A stretch of 64,000 bases of DNA from Thermoplasmatota archaeon (GTDB lineage Archaea > Thermoplasmatota > Penumbrarchaeia > Penumbrarchaeales > Penumbrarchaeaceae). The notes under the pieces were generated by a model, which saw only the letters and a program-made list of their open reading frames with translations, was not told where the DNA came from and made no database searches. Location: positions 1-64,000 of the forward strand of contig JALOTP010000002.1 in the NCBI GenBank assembly GCA_025457865.1, in the 5' to 3' direction. Numbering within the stretch: position 1 is the first letter of the stretch; each line of letters opens with the position of its first letter. Both the position numbers and the translations under genes were made by a program. Shown here piece by piece: positions 8,298 through 15,812 of this stretch.

Positions 8298-9602
8298 ATG
8301 TCTGGCCTGACATTGCTCGGAAGCAGGGGGAGGACGAATGGTGACCTTGAAAGGATGAAGGTCGCTGGCGACGTCAAAGGTCTGGCAAAGCTATCATCGG
8401 ATAGGGACATAGAGGTCTCGGCACGCTCACTTAAGCTCCTGGGCGACCTTCTGGAGAGCAGCGTCGTTAAAGAGGACCAGAGCGCTCAGGCAATAGCGCC
8501 GGTCGTAGCACAGCTGAATAGCCCTGTCATATCCGTAAGGGCCTATGCGGTCCGGGCCCTATACTGGTTCCTGGTCCGCTTCGGGGTGGAGGACATCTAT
8601 GGGTCGGGGGGCATCGGGAATATGGTAGCCCTTCTGAAGGACCAGGACCCTTTCATCAGGAAGTACGGGCTATACTGCCTCTTCGAGGTCGTCCGTGGGG
8701 GACATGCGGAAGCGGTGGTCTATGCCGACGGCTCGAAAGCTCTGGGTTCATTGATACTTTCGAGCGAGCATGAAGAATGCAGCCTGGCCTTGAGGCTCGT
8801 AGATGAGCTGGCAAGGAGAGATATGGGTCCTGACATCATCAGGTCCGGACTTGCCCGTGCCCTGCTCCTCCTGACCGACCGCAACGATGAGGTCGGTAAG
8901 ATGGCTGGAGGGACCCTTACAAAGGTCTTTTCACCAATGGGGATGGTGGGCCTTGCCGATATAGGACGCCACCTTGATGAGACCGAACATGACGCTGGTG
9001 TCCGGGATGCTGAGGTCGAATCCCCCACGACGAACCTGGACGCTTACTTCATCGGGGGTGCAACAGGAGCTCCTTACAGGGCCCAGTCCTCGCCCCCTGA
9101 GACCCTGGAGGGAGACCAGGGCAAGGTTGGGGAGTTCGTGATGGAGGAGAACGAAATGGAGCTAGATCTTTCATCCGACGATGACCTGGAGGACCTCATC
9201 TATCTCACCGAGGAAAGGACCATAGGGACCGAAACGATGCTCAGCAGGCTCAGGGACCTGCGCATGTTCAGGGACAGGCAGCTCATCTCGCCTGAGGATT
9301 ACACGGCTATGAAGAGAGAGCTCCTTACAGGCCTTTCGAACTCCGTCAGGCTTGAGACCATTGACTGCTATGCGGCACTCCAGGTGCCGAGGGATGCGAC
9401 CACGGAGATGATAAAGGAAGCCTACAGGAGGCTGGCCCATCAGTACCATCCCGACAAGGTCGAGGACATGGGGCCCAAGATCAGGGAGCTTGCCATGGAG
9501 GAGATGACCAGATTGAACCATGCCAGGGAGACGCTGCTAGACCCTGTGAGGAAGCTTGCTCACGACGCTGCGCTGTCCATGAGGGAACGGGGTCAGGACT
9601 GA
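8298..9602 (+). CDS. HEAT-repeat protein with C-terminal J domain
   Basis: 434 residues. Residues about 15-235 form helical HEAT/armadillo-like repeats (alternating amphipathic helices, RAYAVRALYWFL, FIRKYGLYCLFEV). A linker rich in Asp/Glu follows, then a short SHOCT-like helix pair (RDLRMFRDRQLISPEDY) near 315-345. A J domain from about 355 to the end contains the Hsp70-activating HPD in YHPDKVED. J domains usually sit at the N-terminus, so this order is unusual. The likely role is delivering clients or a complex to DnaK; no dnaK is seen in the window. The next gene starts 50 bases downstream. The HEAT partner is unknown. Confidence 0.8.
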   Translation: MSGLTLLGSRGRTNGDLERMKVAGDVKGLAKLSSDRDIEVSARSLKLLGDLLESSVVKEDQSAQAIAPVVAQLNSPVISVRAYAVRALYWFLVRFGVEDIYGSGGIGNMVALLKDQDPFIRKYGLYCLFEVVRGGHAEAVVYADGSKALGSLILSSEHEECSLALRLVDELARRDMGPDIIRSGLARALLLLTDRNDEVGKMAGGTLTKVFSPMGMVGLADIGRHLDETEHDAGVRDAEVESPTTNLDAYFIGGATGAPYRAQSSPPETLEGDQGKVGEFVMEENEMELDLSSDDDLEDLIYLTEERTIGTETMLSRLRDLRMFRDRQLISPEDYTAMKRELLTGLSNSVRLETIDCYAALQVPRDATTEMIKEAYRRLAHQYHPDKVEDMGPKIRELAMEEMTRLNHARETLLDPVRKLAHDAALSMRERGQD

Positions 9603-9652
9603 ACGATAGGGGGAAAACCCTTAAAGATGGGCCGACCTTACAAGGACATCAG

Positions 9653-9853
9653 GTGAGCCTTGTGGATAACGAACAGGTCTATCTCTGCGAGGACTGTGAA
9701 AGGGTCATACCCCTTTCCAAGGTCAAGGGCAGACAGGTTCCCGAATGCTGCGGAAGGCCTATGGTGAAGGTCCCCATGACCCAATGCTCCAAACCGCCCG
9801 CTTCCGCTGAGGATGCCCGTTTCGCAGACGACGACGGACCCTGCAAGACATAA
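9653..9853 (+). CDS. Small zinc-ribbon protein
   Basis: 66 residues with a GTG start. Two Cys pairs (LCEDC and ECCGRPM) spaced about 24 residues apart look like a single zinc ribbon, close to the N-terminus; the C-terminal 20 residues are acidic and probably disordered. A CTTAAAG box about 33 bases before the GTG could be its TATA element. Small proteins of this kind are common in archaea and mostly uncharacterised. It lies between the HEAT/J gene and adk on the same strand. No function can be proposed. Confidence 0.6.
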   Translation: MSLVDNEQVYLCEDCERVIPLSKVKGRQVPECCGRPMVKVPMTQCSKPPASAEDARFADDDGPCKT

Positions 9854-9880
9854 ATTTTTTTTTTAGGGGGATGTTGATAT

Positions 9881-10684
9881 ATGACAGATAGAACGGACAA
9901 TATTATCGTAGCCGGCAGGTCGGGGGCAGGAAAGCAGCCGAGGATAGATGTGCTCGTGAAAGAACTGGGATTGACCCAGTTATCTACGGGGAACATCTTC
10001 AGGGAGTTCGTGGGAGCTTTCGATTCATCGGGGTTCAAGGATGACATAGGTGTGTTCTTCGACCCGGTGAAGGGTGCGTTCGTCCCTGACAGGGTCATTG
10101 AGGCCGCATTGAGGAAGGCCCTGCCCGGGACCAAGGAGATGAGGCCGGTCGTCCTTGGCCTGAAGGCAAAGTACTTCATGAACAGGGGTCTGTTCGTCCC
10201 TGATAGCATCACCAACGAGCTGTTCTGCGAATATTTCTCCAGGGGAAGCTACAGGGGGCAGGTCCTTGACGGATATCCCAGGACACCCGAACAGGCATTC
10301 TTCCTGTTGGACCTGTGCCGGAAGCAGGGGACCCGTCTGGACCTGGTCGTAGAGGTCGAGAACGATGACGAGCTCATCGTCGAGAGGACCATGGGCCGGA
10401 GGATCTGCAAAGCGTGCGGGAAGGTCTATCATGTGAAGTTCAAACCATCCAAGGACGGCAAGAGCTGCGACAAGTGCGGTTCTCCCCTGATCCAGCGCTC
10501 CGACGACACAGAGGAGCGCATAAGGACAAGGCTAAGGGAGTACTATGACAAGGTCGTCCCGGCCTTGGAGCTGCTCCGAGAGAACGGAGTACCCATGGTG
10601 AAGGTACCCGGGAACGTAGAGCCCTTCACGGAAGAGAACGTACGCAGGTCCGTGATGGATGCTCTTGCCCCTTACCTTAAGTAA
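9881..10684 (+). CDS. adk: Adenylate kinase-like protein with altered P-loop and insertion
   Basis: 267 residues, longer than the usual 215. The family reaction is ATP + AMP to 2 ADP. Recognisable elements are the LSTGNIFR AMP-site motif, VLDGYPRTPEQ, and a zinc LID (CKACGKVYHVKF ... CDKCGSPL) followed by RSDDTEERIRTRL. Two oddities stand out. The P-loop reads GRSGAGKQPRID, so the residue normally Thr/Ser after GKG is Pro. And about 45 extra residues (from GAFDSS to the segment before LGLKAKYF) are inserted in the NMP-binding domain. The pattern suggests a distinct adenylate/nucleotide kinase lineage; activity is probable but not certain. A run of T and a TAAATTT box lie just upstream of the ATG, after a 27-base gap. 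Confidence 0.85.
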   Translation: MTDRTDNIIVAGRSGAGKQPRIDVLVKELGLTQLSTGNIFREFVGAFDSSGFKDDIGVFFDPVKGAFVPDRVIEAALRKALPGTKEMRPVVLGLKAKYFMNRGLFVPDSITNELFCEYFSRGSYRGQVLDGYPRTPEQAFFLLDLCRKQGTRLDLVVEVENDDELIVERTMGRRICKACGKVYHVKFKPSKDGKSCDKCGSPLIQRSDDTEERIRTRLREYYDKVVPALELLRENGVPMVKVPGNVEPFTEENVRRSVMDALAPYLK

Positions 10685-10702
10685 TGAGACGGTCCACGCC
10701 CT

Positions 10703-11488
10703 CTATCTCCCTTCATCGAGCAGTTCCTTGACAAGGGATGATATGTCGTCGAAGCGTTGGACCTCTGGCTCCGATCCAGGGTCCTTCTCACCTGTCATCA
10801 CTAGCGCCGTCATACATCCCGCCCTCTTTCCAGCAAGCGCATCCATGTCGGCCCTATCGCCTATGACCATTACTTCACGAGGGATGCATCCCAGCTCCTT
10901 CACCGCCAAGAGGGTGGAATGAGGTTCGGGTTTACCGGCGACCAAGGGGACCATACCGGAGGCTGTTCTGATGGCATGGATAATGGCTCCGGCCCCCGGT
11001 CGGACCCCGCCACCTTCGATCGGCAGTGTCGGGTCCTCGTTCGTCGCTATGAAGAGGGCTCCCGACCTCAGCGCATCCAATGCTTCGGAGAGCTTACCGT
11101 AATCGAACGCCCTGTCAAGACCGGCCACCACGGCATCAAAGGGTCCTTTGGCACCCTTGCCGGCCATGGATGGCCGATGCCCGCAGGTCCTCAGCTCTTC
11201 CAAGAGCCCCTGCTCCCCCACGACAAGGCATCGTGCGCTCCCTATCCTATCCTTGAGGAGGAGGGATGCCGCTTGGGACGAACAGACCATAGGTGCTTCG
11301 GGAAAGCCCATATCCATGAGCTCGTCCAACGTCTCCTTTCCCGTCCTGGTGGAGTTGTTGGTGAGATAGCAGACCCTTATATCGGAAGAAAGGAGCTTTC
11401 TGACGGCATTCACGGCGCCCGGTATGGGCTCGCTGCCCCGCCTAAGGGTCCCGTCAAGGTCGAGGATGACGCCCCTGGGATGGATCAT
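10703..11488 (-). CDS. HAD-superfamily IIA sugar phosphatase (NagD-like)
   Basis: 261 residues. HAD motifs in order: ILDLDGTL (nucleophile Asp), YLTNNSTRTGKET (motif II, typical of the NagD/PGP IIA subfamily), the large C2A cap, GKPEPH with the motif III Lys, and MVIGDRADMDALAGKRAG (motif IV). It should be a cytosolic Mg2+-dependent phosphatase of sugar or glycol phosphates; the substrate cannot be told. It starts with ATG overlapping the stop of the preceding HAD gene (ATGA), so the two are co-translated and form an operon with the DUF4350-like gene. Confidence 0.85.
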   Translation of the reverse strand: MIHPRGVILDLDGTLRRGSEPIPGAVNAVRKLLSSDIRVCYLTNNSTRTGKETLDELMDMGFPEAPMVCSSQAASLLLKDRIGSARCLVVGEQGLLEELRTCGHRPSMAGKGAKGPFDAVVAGLDRAFDYGKLSEALDALRSGALFIATNEDPTLPIEGGGVRPGAGAIIHAIRTASGMVPLVAGKPEPHSTLLAVKELGCIPREVMVIGDRADMDALAGKRAGCMTALVMTGEKDPGSEPEVQRFDDISSLVKELLDEGR

Positions 11489-12156
11489 ACGAGACCCTCA
11501 TCGATGGCCCTGCACGCTGTCAGCAGGTCCTGGGCAATGAGATCAGGCCATCGCTCGTCCCCCGGCAGGACCTCAGCATCTACGAGCCCTTTAAGCTCCA
11601 CCTTCCCGTGCCCTGTCATCACCAGGACGCCTTTGCATCCGGCCCTGTGGGCCGCCTGCACGTCCTTGACATGGTCACCTATCATGATAGAGGAGGGAAC
11701 GTCTATGTCAAGCTCATACGCGGCCCTAAGGAGCATACCGGGGTTGGGCTTCCTGTCCTGATGCCATCCCGTGTAGCGCGGGACGGTCCCATCGTCCGCA
11801 AATGGGCAGAAATAGGTCCTGTCCCAGGGCTTCTCTTTAGCCAGTTCCTCACGGATGGCCGTCATGACCTCCAGGAAGTCCTCCACGGTGAACAGGCCCT
11901 TGCCTATCCCTCCCTGATTGGTGACCACCACAAGGAGATATCCCATCCGCCTGAGGAGGGTCAGTGCCTCGGGGACTCCCTTGACCATCCTCAGGTCCTC
12001 TTTCCTGTGCAGATGCAGTTCCTCTTCGTTCAGAACCCCGTCCCTGTCGAGGAAGACGACCCTGTTCCTTCCCCTGTGTCCCGGGGAGGCACGGACCGTT
12101 GAAGCGTCGGGCTCATCTGCGATGTCGAGCTCGGCCATGCACTTCCTGACGTCCAT
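11485..12156 (-). CDS. HAD-superfamily phosphatase, GmhB/histidinol-phosphatase type
   Basis: 223 residues. FLDRDGVLNEE (motif I), VVTNQGGIGKGLF (motif II), a CPFADDG loop with KPNPGML, and MIGDHVKDVQAAHRAGC (motif IV) match the D,D-heptose 1,7-bisphosphate 7-phosphatase / HisB-N subfamily. The second zinc-loop cysteine pattern of GmhB is incomplete here (only one Cys before PFADDG), so a structural zinc is doubtful. It may act in sugar-phosphate or nucleotide-sugar metabolism. It follows the DUF4350-like gene by 6 bases and overlaps the next HAD gene by 4, so the three are one operon. Confidence 0.83.
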   Translation of the reverse strand: MDVRKCMAELDIADEPDASTVRASPGHRGRNRVVFLDRDGVLNEEELHLHRKEDLRMVKGVPEALTLLRRMGYLLVVVTNQGGIGKGLFTVEDFLEVMTAIREELAKEKPWDRTYFCPFADDGTVPRYTGWHQDRKPNPGMLLRAAYELDIDVPSSIMIGDHVKDVQAAHRAGCKGVLVMTGHGKVELKGLVDAEVLPGDERWPDLIAQDLLTACRAIDEGLV

Positions 12157-12162
12157 AGGGCA

Positions 12163-13107
12163 TCACACCGGAAGGACCTCGTTGTGGGGGGAACGGTCAT
12201 GGGTCTGTTTGGATGGGTCGTAATAGATATGCCCACCAGAGGGGAGGAGGTGGCCAAGGTTCGCCAGGACGAACCTCTCATTGTTCTTCTGGTCCCCAGA
12301 AAGGATGTCCATGACATTGTCGGTAAATATACCAGAGGTCGAGAAGTATTGTATGATGCCTCCGCTTGAACCTATCCTGACCTCGATGCAGACCGGCCCG
12401 TATGACCTGAACGTGTCCTCAAGGTCCATCTCATCGTTGTCGTTCTGGTCTATGACGGTCAGGTTCATCTTGCTCTTGACCATGCCCGAACCCACCTCGG
12501 GCAGTCCGAAACCGTTGGGTTTGTGAGCGATTATCTCGAGAGGGTAGTAGATGTCCGGGTGTACCAGGCACTTCACGAAGTTCAGGTTGTAGAGGAAACC
12601 CCTGTCCTCCCCCATGTCCGTGAGCCTTTTATCGACGAGGTATTTGTGCCCTGTAAGCTGGACCCTGCCCCCGGAGGACCCCTGGAGGAGATCCGAAAGG
12701 GCGTTCGCGTTGGTCCCATCATCGACCACCATGACCTTCCCTCCGGACTCAAGGAAGTCCCTGATCCTTGTGAGGTCCGTTGTGGCAAGCTCCTTCTCCA
12801 AACCCATGAGGATGTAGAGGTTTTCAGAGGGGGATGGGAGCAGGGTAAGGTCCTTGGTCCCGGATATCTCCTTGTAGGTGTAATCGTTGAGGCCGTTCAA
12901 GGCGTACTTGAACTTGGTCATATCCCTCCAGGGCCCTTTATCATCATCGTTATCATCCTCCCCGCCCCTGGGGAAAATGAGGTAGAGGACGACCGTGATA
13001 AGGAGCAGGGCGACAGCTATTGATAGGAGGGCGAGCTCCGGCCTGCGTTTGCGGGGGGCCTCATTGTCGGGCAAGGCCTTCGAACGACCGTCCTTCCTGT
13101 CTGGCAC
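12163..13107 (-). CDS. DUF4350-like membrane-anchored protein
   Basis: 314 residues with a GTG start. A charged N-terminus (about 1-24) is followed by one transmembrane helix (ALLSIAVALLLITVVLYLIF), then an acidic stretch and a large extracytoplasmic domain. The segment ENLYILMG ... LESGGKVMVVDDGTNA resembles the DUF4350/GATase1-like fold, in which a short helix-loop presents a conserved Gly-rich turn. Proteins of this family often neighbour MoxR ATPases and transglutaminase-like proteins, which are not present here. It heads an operon with two HAD phosphatases. Function unknown. Confidence 0.65.
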   Translation of the reverse strand: MPDRKDGRSKALPDNEAPRKRRPELALLSIAVALLLITVVLYLIFPRGGEDDNDDDKGPWRDMTKFKYALNGLNDYTYKEISGTKDLTLLPSPSENLYILMGLEKELATTDLTRIRDFLESGGKVMVVDDGTNANALSDLLQGSSGGRVQLTGHKYLVDKRLTDMGEDRGFLYNLNFVKCLVHPDIYYPLEIIAHKPNGFGLPEVGSGMVKSKMNLTVIDQNDNDEMDLEDTFRSYGPVCIEVRIGSSGGIIQYFSTSGIFTDNVMDILSGDQKNNERFVLANLGHLLPSGGHIYYDPSKQTHDRSPHNEVLPV

Positions 13108-13472
13108 GCGAACAAATCAGAGCATAACTATTTCTATTTTTTGGGAGCATGAGAAGACAATGGGATGGATATGGGCGGGTTGATCGAGAAGGGACTTTTA
13201 GAACAGCTGATCGATAGGTAATATATTGGACCAAAAGTTAAAAAAATTAGATATTTAATCAACGATGATTATCACTAATGATAATTATCGTTGAAACATT
13301 ATCATCATTTCAGAGGTAATGTCCAAAACGGAAGCATCCTTTCCGGAAATGCGAGAAGTATTACGATTTGAAATATGTCTTTAATCTTATCTCGGATATG
13401 AACCTTGAACCCTGCCAGATATCAACTCGGTTCTTGATGAGCTATCCGTCTGGGTGCAACGATAAGCCCGCT
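13108..13472. other. Intergenic region, 365 bases, AT-rich, no gene seen
   Basis: The left part (13108-13145) holds an AT-rich tract that can serve as the promoter of the DUF4350-HAD operon on the minus strand. The middle is strongly AT-rich and contains a 34-base near-perfect palindrome (13260-13293) and a second TTATCATCAT motif just after it. The right part holds a 10-bp TTTCCGGAAA palindrome near 13349 and no credible reading frame; a 63-codon frame from 13368 runs antisense into the flavin reductase gene and is not supported. Confidence 0.6.
13260..13293. repeat. Inverted repeat, 14-base arms, in the gap between divergent transcripts
   Basis: The arms CAACGATGATTATC and GATAATTATCGTTG differ from perfect complementarity by a single G-T pair, with a 6-base spacer ACTAAT. 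The right arm itself contains the palindrome GATAATTATC. Further TTATCA words follow at about 13299. This could be an operator for a dimeric regulator or an RNA hairpin; nothing after it looks like a T-run terminator on the plus strand. Confidence 0.6.
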
Positions 13473-13991
13473 TCAGAGGGCTTTTCCAAGTCTGAGGTAC
13501 TGTGCCCCTGTACCCATGCTGTGATAGATGGGATCATGTACATGCCCCTCTCCATCTGATACGACATCGACATGGACCACTCTCCCTACTACCACCTGAT
13601 GGTCACCCGCCTCCTTCTCCCATTCGAACCTGCATTCCATGTTCACAGGGCATTCCTTCACATGGAACGGTCCAACTAGCTTCGAAGGGGATGGTGTCAG
13701 TCCTGCATGCTCGAACTCGCTCCTATCCCTTGGCAGGGACTCAGCGGTCCTTTCCATCCTCTCAAGCACGTCAGGTCCGGGAACGGCAACGACGAACTCG
13801 CCCTGTTCGAGTATGTTCTTGTAGGTATCCCTGCTCTTCCTCATCGCTATCCCAAGAAGTGGGGGATCTATCGATATCGGCATGTGCCATGCATAGGGAG
13901 CAACGTTCTTTACATCCCCGTAAAGAGTTGACACAAGAACGACCGGCATGGGCGGATAGGTTCCAAGGAACTGTACGGGTGAGGTCCCCAT
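13473..13991 (-). CDS. Flavin reductase-like FMN-binding protein
   Basis: 172 residues from the ATG at 13991, chosen because GGGTGG lies just upstream; a GTG at 14000 is the alternative. The fold is the FMN-binding split barrel of the flavin reductase-like family: YPPMPVVLVSTL at the N-terminus, VAPYAWHMPIS, PPLLGIAMRKSRDTYKNI (FMN phosphate region) and EFVVAVPG. Archaeal members reduce flavin with NAD(P)H or act as ferric/flavoprotein reductases; the partner is unknown. It starts within 14 bases of the stop of the arrestin-fold gene and probably shares its transcript. Confidence 0.82.
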   Translation of the reverse strand: MGTSPVQFLGTYPPMPVVLVSTLYGDVKNVAPYAWHMPISIDPPLLGIAMRKSRDTYKNILEQGEFVVAVPGPDVLERMERTAESLPRDRSEFEHAGLTPSPSKLVGPFHVKECPVNMECRFEWEKEAGDHQVVVGRVVHVDVVSDGEGHVHDPIYHSMGTGAQYLRLGKAL

Positions 13992-14004
13992 CCGAACCAC
14001 CCTA

Positions 14005-14472
14005 TTATCCTATGACCGTTATCTGTCTGAAGCCCGAATCGGGATCGTTGCCGAACGCTTCAAGCCGGCCCCTGACCTCCCAGACATGGTCTATCGTACC
14101 GTGATAGGTAGGCTGCCCTGGAGGTATGGATATGGTCGCATCCACGACCTTGGTCTCGTCCTTCTTCAGGACGAAGGCAGGATGGACCGTTATCGACTGT
14201 TCGACGGTCGTTCGTGAGACGGTCACGGTATATGGCAGGGACCTGTTGCATGAATTGCATAGTTGCGTGCTCCGGACGGTCCCCTTCTCGACAGCTTTTA
14301 TATCGATGAACACCCCGCCAGATCTGACCTCGCTGCCCTTTGACCTCACCGTGACCCTGACCTTGACCTGTTCACCCGTCCTGAACGGTCCGGAAGGCAT
14401 CTCTAGACTGACATCGGCCCCTCCACCGGTTATAGCGTTCGCAGCTCCCTTGAGCTTGTCCATGAGCCCCAT
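14005..14472 (-). CDS. SpoOM/arrestin-fold protein
   Basis: 155 residues from the ATG at 14472 (MGLMDKLKGAANAITGGG). The frame is open further upstream, but that extension crosses the divergent promoter region. After a short amphipathic N-terminus comes a beta-sandwich: DVSLEMPSGPFRTGEQVKVRV, then KAVEKGTVRS, and a C-terminal strand set ending in DPDSGFRQITVIG. This is the pattern of Spo0M/arrestin-like proteins. One CNSC pair is visible. In bacteria such proteins act in sporulation control or membrane trafficking-like roles; in archaea the role is unknown. It is divergent from the glycosyltransferase gene. Confidence 0.65.
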   Translation of the reverse strand: MGLMDKLKGAANAITGGGADVSLEMPSGPFRTGEQVKVRVTVRSKGSEVRSGGVFIDIKAVEKGTVRSTQLCNSCNRSLPYTVTVSRTTVEQSITVHPAFVLKKDETKVVDATISIPPGQPTYHGTIDHVWEVRGRLEAFGNDPDSGFRQITVIG

Positions 14473-14558
14473 ATTACCACCTATCCTACCACCATAATAG
14501 CGTCGGGATATTAAATAATGGGAGATATCCGTAAAAAGCCACTTATAGGCAGCAGTAG

Positions 14559-15812
14559 ATGGAGAAAAGAGGCGGCCCTTTGAAGCTCTGCATGATATCC
14601 TCCGAATACCCGCCAAAATGGGGAGGTGTGGGGGTCTGTTCCTATTACCTCTCGACCTGGATGGCAAAGAGAGGTCACGAGGTCCATGTCATTACCAGGA
14701 AGCAGGGCATAGGCTACGATGCATCCCACCCGAACATTCACATCCATCCGGTGAACTGGCTGAAAGCTCCGCTTCTTTTCACGCTTTCCTTCGGCAAGAA
14801 CGCCGTAAAGTGGATGGAGGGTTCCGGTATCGACTTTGACCTGGTGCACATCCATTCCAATATGGCCCTCATCCCTCGGTCCCATTACTCTCGCATCAAG
14901 GCCCCCGTGGTCTCCACTATGCACGGGACCTGGTGGGGGGAGCGTTCCACCATCTCCTTGAAGGACCTATCGTTCTCCATCCAAGCGGTCAACGACCTGG
15001 CCATACTCTATGCAGGACCGTTCTTCGACAGGTACGAGGACATGGCTCTCGAACTGTCCAATGCTGTCATAATTGAATCGAACTCGGAGTGCAGGGACAT
15101 TTCCAAGCGAGGGATAACGAACAGGTACGATAGGACCATAAAGCTCCCGCCAGGTATAGATACCGAGGAGTTCGCACCGACGAAGGCTGACCCGGCACTC
15201 AGGGAAGAGCTGGGACTCAAGGAAGATGACAGATTGCTCTGCTCGGTAGGAAGATGGGCCGCAAGGAAGGGGATAAGGGAGGTCCTCTCCGTCTTCGAGA
15301 AGGTCCATTCAAAGGACAAGGACACCTCCCTCTGTCTGGTGGGCTGGGGCCCTCTTGAGGGCGAGATCCGGTCCAGGATAAGGAAGAAGGGCCTCACCGG
15401 CCGTATCAGGACGTTCAGGTCCCTCCCGTTCAAGAAGATGCAGACACTTGTCGCGACATCGGACCTTGCTCTATTCCATTCGTACTGGGAGGGGTTCGGC
15501 CTCACCGTAGGTGAGGCGTTATCGAGCGGGACCCCGGTCGTTGCAACCGATGTCGGCGGCGCACCGGAGATGGTCAAGGAAGGCTGGGGAACGCTTGTCA
15601 AGGTGGGAGATGTCGATGGCCAGGCAAAGGCAGTCCTGGAGCTTCTGAAGCGGCAGGACCTAAGCGATCTGGGTGCGAAGGGAAGGGAGCATATCATCAA
15701 GGGCTATTCATGGGACATGGTCTCGAAAAAGACCCAGGAATACTACGATTGGGTCGTTCAGGACCCCCAGAACGAAGAAGGTTGGAGGTCAGGGTTCGAG
15801 AGGTGCGTATGA
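14559..15812 (+). CDS. Glycosyltransferase family 4 (GT-B)
   Basis: 417 residues. The GT-B fold shows an N-terminal acceptor domain (YPPKWGGVGVCSYYLSTWMAKRGHEVHVITR) and a C-terminal nucleotide-sugar domain with SVGRWAARKGIREVL, LVGWGPLEGEIR and the retaining GT4 motif EGFGLTVGEALSSGTPVV, including the EX7E acids. It would transfer a sugar from an NDP-sugar onto a lipid or glycan at the inner membrane face. The stop overlaps the P-type ATPase start by ATGA, so the two are co-translated. A CTTATAGG box about 15-20 bases before the ATG suggests a leaderless or near-leaderless transcript. The nearby epimerase gene could supply the sugar donor. Confidence 0.9.
   Translation: MEKRGGPLKLCMISSEYPPKWGGVGVCSYYLSTWMAKRGHEVHVITRKQGIGYDASHPNIHIHPVNWLKAPLLFTLSFGKNAVKWMEGSGIDFDLVHIHSNMALIPRSHYSRIKAPVVSTMHGTWWGERSTISLKDLSFSIQAVNDLAILYAGPFFDRYEDMALELSNAVIIESNSECRDISKRGITNRYDRTIKLPPGIDTEEFAPTKADPALREELGLKEDDRLLCSVGRWAARKGIREVLSVFEKVHSKDKDTSLCLVGWGPLEGEIRSRIRKKGLTGRIRTFRSLPFKKMQTLVATSDLALFHSYWEGFGLTVGEALSSGTPVVATDVGGAPEMVKEGWGTLVKVGDVDGQAKAVLELLKRQDLSDLGAKGREHIIKGYSWDMVSKKTQEYYDWVVQDPQNEEGWRSGFERCV

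Noticed and set aside
13368..13559. 63-codon plus-strand frame in the 365-base gap
   Set aside because: It overlaps the flavin reductase 3' end, has no family and no promoter.
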